Below the pieces are notes generated by a model, which saw only the letters and a program-made list of their open reading frames with translations, was not told the DNA's origin and made no database searches. From positions 7,649,501-7,713,500 of the forward strand of contig JAPTOF010000003.1 of assembly GCA_028554755.1 (NCBI GenBank): a DNA stretch of 64,000 nucleotides. Direction: 5' to 3'. The position numbers and the translations under genes were made by a program. Source of the DNA: Cordia subcordata. Lineage: Eukaryota > Streptophyta > Magnoliopsida > Boraginales > Cordiaceae. Positions 59,107 to 64,000 of the stretch are shown piece by piece (within the stretch, counting starts at the first letter, position 1; every line of letters begins with the position of its first letter).

Positions 59107-60814
59107 GTAATTTATCCCGCCTGATGAAACTCGTGTCACTGTCCACGTTGTCATTGCGCACCTTTTTCGTATTTTTGGTAGTTTACGGAGAAGGCAAAGT
59201 TTGACCTGGGAAAACGCCTCATAAATGTGGTTGTTCTGCTTTCCAAAATTTAAAATTAGGTGTGATCCTAAAATATGATTTGGCTTTGAGATTCTCTTGA
59301 CTAGGTAAAATTTCATGTCGTAAAAGTTTTTTCTTTTGAAAACTCTCCGTTTAACTCTATTTATTTTGTAGCTTATAAGGACTTAAAAAATTATTTTTTA
59401 CATATTTTTTATTATTTATAATTTATAAGCACCAAATAAACTTAGCCAACTAGACTATTAGATTCGATTATATTGATCATGTTTCTTTCGTATTTAAATT
59501 TTAGAGTGTGAATTTAGTACGGTGTGTTTAAAAGAATATCTTATAATATCACCATATTGAATAAATATAAATTGTTTACATAATTTGATCGTAATTATAT
59601 TAATTTGACAATGATCAGGTTTTACTTATAACACCATAACTTTATCAGCAAAATAGATTCTTATTTTAAATGCACCAGATAAATGTGCTATTCTAGTTTT
59701 TAAATTTGAAAATGAAATATTAATTTGCTTTTCGATTATTTAGACTAGTTCAGATTTCATGAAGGATATGTTCAATTATTTCTTTAAATTCTAAATCAAA
59801 TTCAGATTTGCTGTGATAATTCTTTGGCATTAAAAATTTCAGTAAAATACATTTATTCCCTACGTTTTTTATAAAAAAATCGAATCAAACACTCCCTTAT
59901 AAAATTTGTTAATACTCTCTATGCTATAAAAAGATGTCGCGCAAAACTGCCAATTTTTGGAGTGATTATGTAACATATAGATGTATATCAACAATACTTT
60001 TCATAATATAAGAGCATTAACTAATTTTGAAATTATAAAAATTTTTATACAATTTTAACAAAATACCAATAAAATTCATTTTAATCTTCAAATTTTAGAG
60101 TGTGAGTTTTGTGGAAGCTTTTCTCTGTGTACTTAGAAATTGGGATTAGTTGAGCTGCTGTATAAAATTCAATTCAAATTCAAAGGAAACATAATAAGTG
60201 GTCAAATAACATGTACTCTGTGGCTGGCATGTAGTGCGTGTCTGTGCGTGTGTGGAAAGGGAGGCTGCGAAGTTTCTTAGCTGCATCTACGTTTCGTTTT
60301 GTGAGAGTCAAACACGTTTGAGAGGGACCAGTGACGTGGAAAAATTGATCTGCTTCGTTGTTGGGAAATTCATAACAACGCTGTTGTGACTATTGCTGCG
60401 TGTGGAAAATTTTGTCAAAGCCGAATGTATTCGAGCACGGCTTTAATCAAAATTTGATCTTTTCTGTTGATGACATCACCAAGCAGCGAGTTGCCTTGTT
60501 TGTATTGGGAGTTTAATCCCTTTTATTGTTTTTTACAACCCTCAAGCTTAAACTTACTTAGATTGTTGTATCCTTAGCTTGAGGGGTTTGGATGTTTTGT
60601 ATTGATTTGTGATTAATAAAATACTTACTTAATCCGTAAAGAGAAAAAAAAGCAACAATTAGCCTTAGGCCGAACAATATCTATAAAATAAGACTTCAGA
60701 TGAATTCTTTTTTTGCTCCAAATTCAGTCTAAAGACTTGTATTATAGTGGTAAGAGATTGTCACTTGGCTTGGCTGATGATGCGCTAATTAAGCTAATCA
60801 AGCATGACACATCA
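59107..60814. other. Upstream/intergenic DNA, possible retroelement scrap at the right
   Basis: No gene is recognised. At about 60535-60585 CCCTCAAGCTTAAAC and TAGCTTGAGGGG form an inverted pair typical of some copia LTR tails, and GACACATCA near 60809 resembles an LTR end, but neither is conclusive. The frame at 59059-59316 lacks a recognisable domain. Confidence 0.4.
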
Positions 60815-61609
60815 ACAAAATCCTAATGAATAACACCTCTAGGCTTACGCTCGATTCTATCAAGTAGCTAGAGTGTGACATGAGTGGGTGATAAATGGCC
60901 TATACCTAGTTGTTGATAAACAAAAAAGGGAATAAGGTTCACACTAGACCCTAAATCTAATAAAGTATGACCAATCTGGGTTTCTTGAATGCGACAAGGA
61001 ATGGTGAAAACTTCCGGATCACTAAGCTTGGGTGGGAGGCCCAATGTGCAAATAATACTTACCTTCTCCATGAGTTTAACCTTCTTTAACATACTTGATG
61101 CTCTATGCTTTCTAGTGCAAAGGTCCTTGAAAAACTTAGAGTAAGATGAGATGGAAATGACTGCCTCAATCAACGGAAGATTGACTTTAAGGTCTTTCAA
61201 ATGCTCTAAAATATTGAAAACCCTAGTATCCTTACTAGATGCTGGCTTCTCTAAGGTGGACGGGAGTAAAACTCTCAGAGCAACATCTCTAGACTCATGG
61301 GACTCAACAGGTTGCTTCCCCTCCCTATGTGGGTGGGTACGACTCTCACCTTTCTCTCTCACAGGCTCTTTTCTCTTAACAAGACTCTCCCTAGACTCAA
61401 CAGGGTAGTGACTAGGCTCAGAAATACCTATGAGTGCAGGCTCTGCACATCGCTCAACTCTTACCCTATTGTCAACTATCCCACCACTCCTAAAGGTGGC
61501 AATAGCCTTAGCATGGGCTTGGGGAGGTAGGTGGGGTCAGAGGAAGAACATGATTGACCTTTAAGATTTACCTCCAGCTATGAAGGCAATTTTTCTAGAT
61601 CCTTAGTGC
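60815..61609 (-). pseudogene. Element H: Athila-like protease remnant, left part
   Basis: The minus-strand frame 61362-60868 reads ILEHLKDLKVNLPLIEAVIS, CTRKHRASSMLKK, LMEKVSIICTLG and HTLLDLGSSVNLIPFFVYQQ, the same order as the element C protease. Upstream, to 61609, the gag tail is recognisable without an open frame. It is cut at a solo LTR and resumes at 63890. Nothing corresponding to RT is found to the left of 60815, so it is truncated. Confidence 0.8.
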
Positions 61610-62033
61610 CTAAGTGTTGCCCAAACAACGAGTCTAAGAGAGGAGGAGAATTGGATTAATGGAACAAATAAACACTAAAAACTCTTTTCAATTATTTCAA
61701 GCAATCACATATACAAGATATAAAAATAATACTTGAAATGTAAGAGTTCAAGGATAAAAGATTAAACGCAGTGATTTAGAGTGGTTCGAACTTCCGAGGG
61801 GTCTAGTCCACTACCTAAAGTCTTCCCTTGGGGTTTCGGTAACTCCACTAGTGAATCAGTTTCTTGCTTCGTACATTGTAGAAGTGTAGAACAATGTTCA
61901 CAACCCTTACTTTGCCATAAGGACCACAAGTGTTCTCACAACATTTGAGAATTTCAAACCCTTCACTCTTGACAGAATGTTTCTCACAAATTATACTACC
62001 CAAGAGTAAAGCATTTACCCAATGAAATAGTAA

Positions 62034-62598
62034 GGTTGCATTTGGTTTGCCTATTTTCTGTTTTCATTTTCTATTTTTATTTTCTAAAAACAATTTTCAT
62101 TTTCTATTTTCTAAAATTTAGAGAATGTGTTTGGTTACTAAAAGTGTTTTGCTTTTTGATATTTATTCACAAAATTACCATCTTGTTTTCTAAATTTTTT
62201 TGGAGATATTTACAAAATTGCCACCTTGTTTTTTATTTATTTTTATATATTTATAAAATTGCCACCTTGTTTTTTAAATTTTTTGGAGATATTTACAAAA
62301 CTGTTATCTTGTTTTATAAATCTTTTAGAGTTATTTACAAAATTACGACCTTATTTTCTAAATTTTTAGAATTATTTATAAAACTACCACCTTATTTTCT
62401 AAATCTTTTAGAGTTATTTACAAAATTGCCACCTTATTTTCAAAGAAAACACTTTTTTGATTTTTTTTTTGTTTTCCTAGAAAACTATTTTCTGTTTTCT
62501 AAAAATGGAAACAAAAATGGTTAACCAAATGAGTTTTCTGTCCTAATTTTCATCTTCCATGAAAATGAAAACAGAAAATGGGCAAACCAAACGCACCC
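62034..62598. mobile_element. Tourist/PIF-Harbinger-like MITE, 565 bp
   Basis: Ends are GGTTGCATTTGGTTTGCC and GGCAAACCAAACGCACCC, flanked by TAA on both sides (62031-62033 and 62599-62601), the 3-bp target duplication typical of this superfamily. Sub-terminal CTGTTTTCATTTTCT and GAAAATGAAAACAG extend the inverted repeat. The interior is a tandem array. The frame at 62036-62524 arises from the array and is not a gene. Confidence 0.75.
62163..62445. repeat. Tandem array, about 50-55-bp unit, about 5-6 copies, inside the MITE
   Basis: The recurring unit has the form ATTTACAAAATTGCCACC, TTGTTTTCTAAAT, TTTTGGAGAT, with ACAAAATTGCCACCTT or a variant at about 62170, 62211, 62257, 62296, 62337, 62378 and 62421. 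Spacing is about 40-46 bases and copies are imperfect. Confidence 0.75.
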
Positions 62599-62979
62599 TA
62601 AGAGTTTTGGTTTACAAGACTTCTTGAGAGCAAGATTACAAGATGTATTTAAACCTTCCTATGCTGCTTTAAGTATATAGGCAATTTATGAGTTCTAGTA
62701 ACTTAAGCAATGAATGCTAATAATGTGCAATCAATGAAGTTAACAACAAATGAGATAAATGAGCAAGAGAGAAAGCTTTCAATATTAGTATATTGTAGAA
62801 AGTGTTTTGATTAAGTTATATTTTGAGATGGGAGGTAAAAGGTGTGTTTATAATGCCAAAAAATGAAAATCCCAACAGTCATTTTAAAAAGTCCAAAAGG
62901 GTTTACTGATTGACAATACCAATTGACCCCTTAACTTAGTTGGAAGAACCAGTAAGCTAAATAGCCTAGCTAGTCAACT

Positions 62980-63070
62980 CTACTGGTCGACCGCCTGGCT
63001 CAATCGGTAGACATAAATTGCTTCCTGTTTGTGCTGGTTGACTGAACCGGTCGACTGGCTGTCTCAGCCA
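62980..63070 (-). promoter_or_regulatory. GTCGAC palindrome cluster in the solo LTR
   Basis: GTCGAC occurs at 62986-62991 (in TACTGGTCGACCGCC) and 63050-63055 (in AACCGGTCGACTGGC), with near copies between. In the minus sense it lies upstream of a TATA-like ATTATAAAC at about 62848-62856. It is the same motif as in the gypsy LTRs. Confidence 0.45.
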
Positions 63071-63889
63071 GTAGCTACAGAAAAAACTAAAAAGTTGTTA
63101 CCTACGTTTACAATAAGTAACTTTTCATACCAAATGTATAGTAGCACTTTTTTTTGCAAATTTATCAATTCAAAAGGATATCAAATACTCATAAGATTAT
63201 ATCACAATTAATGCTACACCAACCAAGCATGCAAAACATTAAATGCGAAAACTTCTACTTAACTCAAGATTTTCAGATTTTTTGGGAGGAAAAAGCTTTT
63301 TCAAGCAAGGATAATATCCTATAGGTTTATGTCATGTACAAAAATACTTATATACCTTTAATGAAAAGCTTAAACCCAAGTTAGAAGTACTTTTATTGCA
63401 GATTTCTTGAAGATATAAGCGTATGTACATATATACAATCACAATTAATGCTATTGTACGTGCAACTCCATAATGCAAAAATGTGGACCAAGAAACTCAA
63501 TTTTCTACAGGAAAAGACATCTTATGCATATATACTCACATGTTCTCTTAAAAAGATAATGATATAATGTAAGAGCATGTACTAAATATGATACATGCAT
63601 TATATTAAGGAGAAAAGATGATCTAAGATAAAAATCTAAGAAGCATTAACAAAGTCAATAAGTATGCATGCAATGTGAGAAGTTGTTGAGCTCATAGTAT
63701 TACCTATGTACTAAGATCAATTTAACTAAGAAAGAAGAAGCTATACTAATTCTACAAGTAATCTTCATAGTTCTTCAATCTTCAAGTGGCTCAATTGTCT
63801 TAATCTTGCTCAATAGTAGCAATTTATTAAAGTGTAATTATGGCATCATCAAAACAATATTAATATAAATAATACCAATAGGTTCAACA

Positions 63890-64000
63890 CTAAGTGATTA
63901 GCAAGCTGTCCTAACTATGCATCTACCCTAGCCATGTGTTGATAATAGCTAACTATCTCTTACTGATTCTGTTGAATCATCTGCATCAAAAGGTCTAGCT
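63890..64000 (-). pseudogene. Element H: gag tail, continuing past the window end
   Basis: After the CTAAG duplication the text resumes the element C pattern at about 37565-37690 (AAGCTGTCCTAACTATG, then CCCTAGCCATGTG, then TCTTACTGATTCTG). Plus-strand CTA triplets again mark TAG codons on the minus strand. The element runs off the right edge. Confidence 0.65.

Larger units (their letters stand above)
61615..63889 (-). mobile_element. Solo LTR (Sirevirus-like copia type), with CTAAG target duplication
   Basis: Plus-strand ends are TGTTGCCCAAAC and GGTTCAACA, flanked by a perfect 5-bp direct repeat CTAAG (61610-61614 and 63890-63894). In the minus sense it starts TGTTGAACC and soon has TGATGATGCC, wording I associate with Sirevirus LTRs. 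Excluding the MITE inserted in it, it is about 1.7 kb. No coding region is present. It interrupts element H. Confidence 0.75.

Overview
This window is plant nuclear DNA, most likely from a dicot. It is AT-rich, has no operons, and is dominated by LTR retrotransposons and small DNA transposons. It holds one convincing host gene, an intronless CRINKLY4-related receptor-like kinase on the minus strand at 56.4-58.8 kb. I cannot name the species.

Layout. (1) 1 to about 3,867: organelle-like DNA with a decayed plastid-type trnD, joined abruptly to an LTR. (2) 3,868-15,284: a patchwork of LTRs and LTR fragments of Athila-like Ty3/gypsy families, on both strands, around a gag-protease remnant (9,096-12,134). 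(3) 15,285-18,354: unidentified repeat-rich DNA and a solo LTR with a perfect 5-bp target duplication (GTATC). (4) about 18,355-50,240: a four-level nest. An old minus-strand Athila-like element A (RT at 18,355-19,355, continuing at 49,755-50,240) is split by plus-strand element B (19,356-49,754). The left LTR of B is split by minus-strand element C (20,823-41,241, target duplication CATCC). C is split in its 3' region by a minus-strand Ty1/copia element D (22,850-32,060). (5) 50,241-56,436: AT-rich DNA with a long microsatellite, a Mutator-like MITE with a perfect 9-bp target duplication, a possible hAT-like MITE, a SINE-like piece and a Stowaway-like MITE. (6) 56,437-58,845: the kinase gene and its upstream region. 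(7) about 60,815-64,000: another Athila-like gag-protease fragment H, split by a solo LTR (target duplication CTAAG), itself split by a MITE carrying a tandem array.

No retroelement looks autonomous now. C carries all gypsy domains (gag, protease, RT, RNase H, integrase), but its RT active site and integrase triad are damaged and its reading frame is full of stops. D carries all copia domains but has frameshifts and stops. B and the 9-12 kb remnant carry gag and protease only. Many in-frame stops are TAG in Gln-rich stretches where CAG is the likely ancestor, as expected from deamination of methylated cytosines in silenced transposons.

The signal I find hardest to explain as routine is a cluster of GTCGAC-centred palindromes just upstream of the TATA box in several different LTR families, including a copia-like solo LTR, with another copy in the leader of D. 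I found no CRISPR array, bacterial-type system or convincing new gene system.
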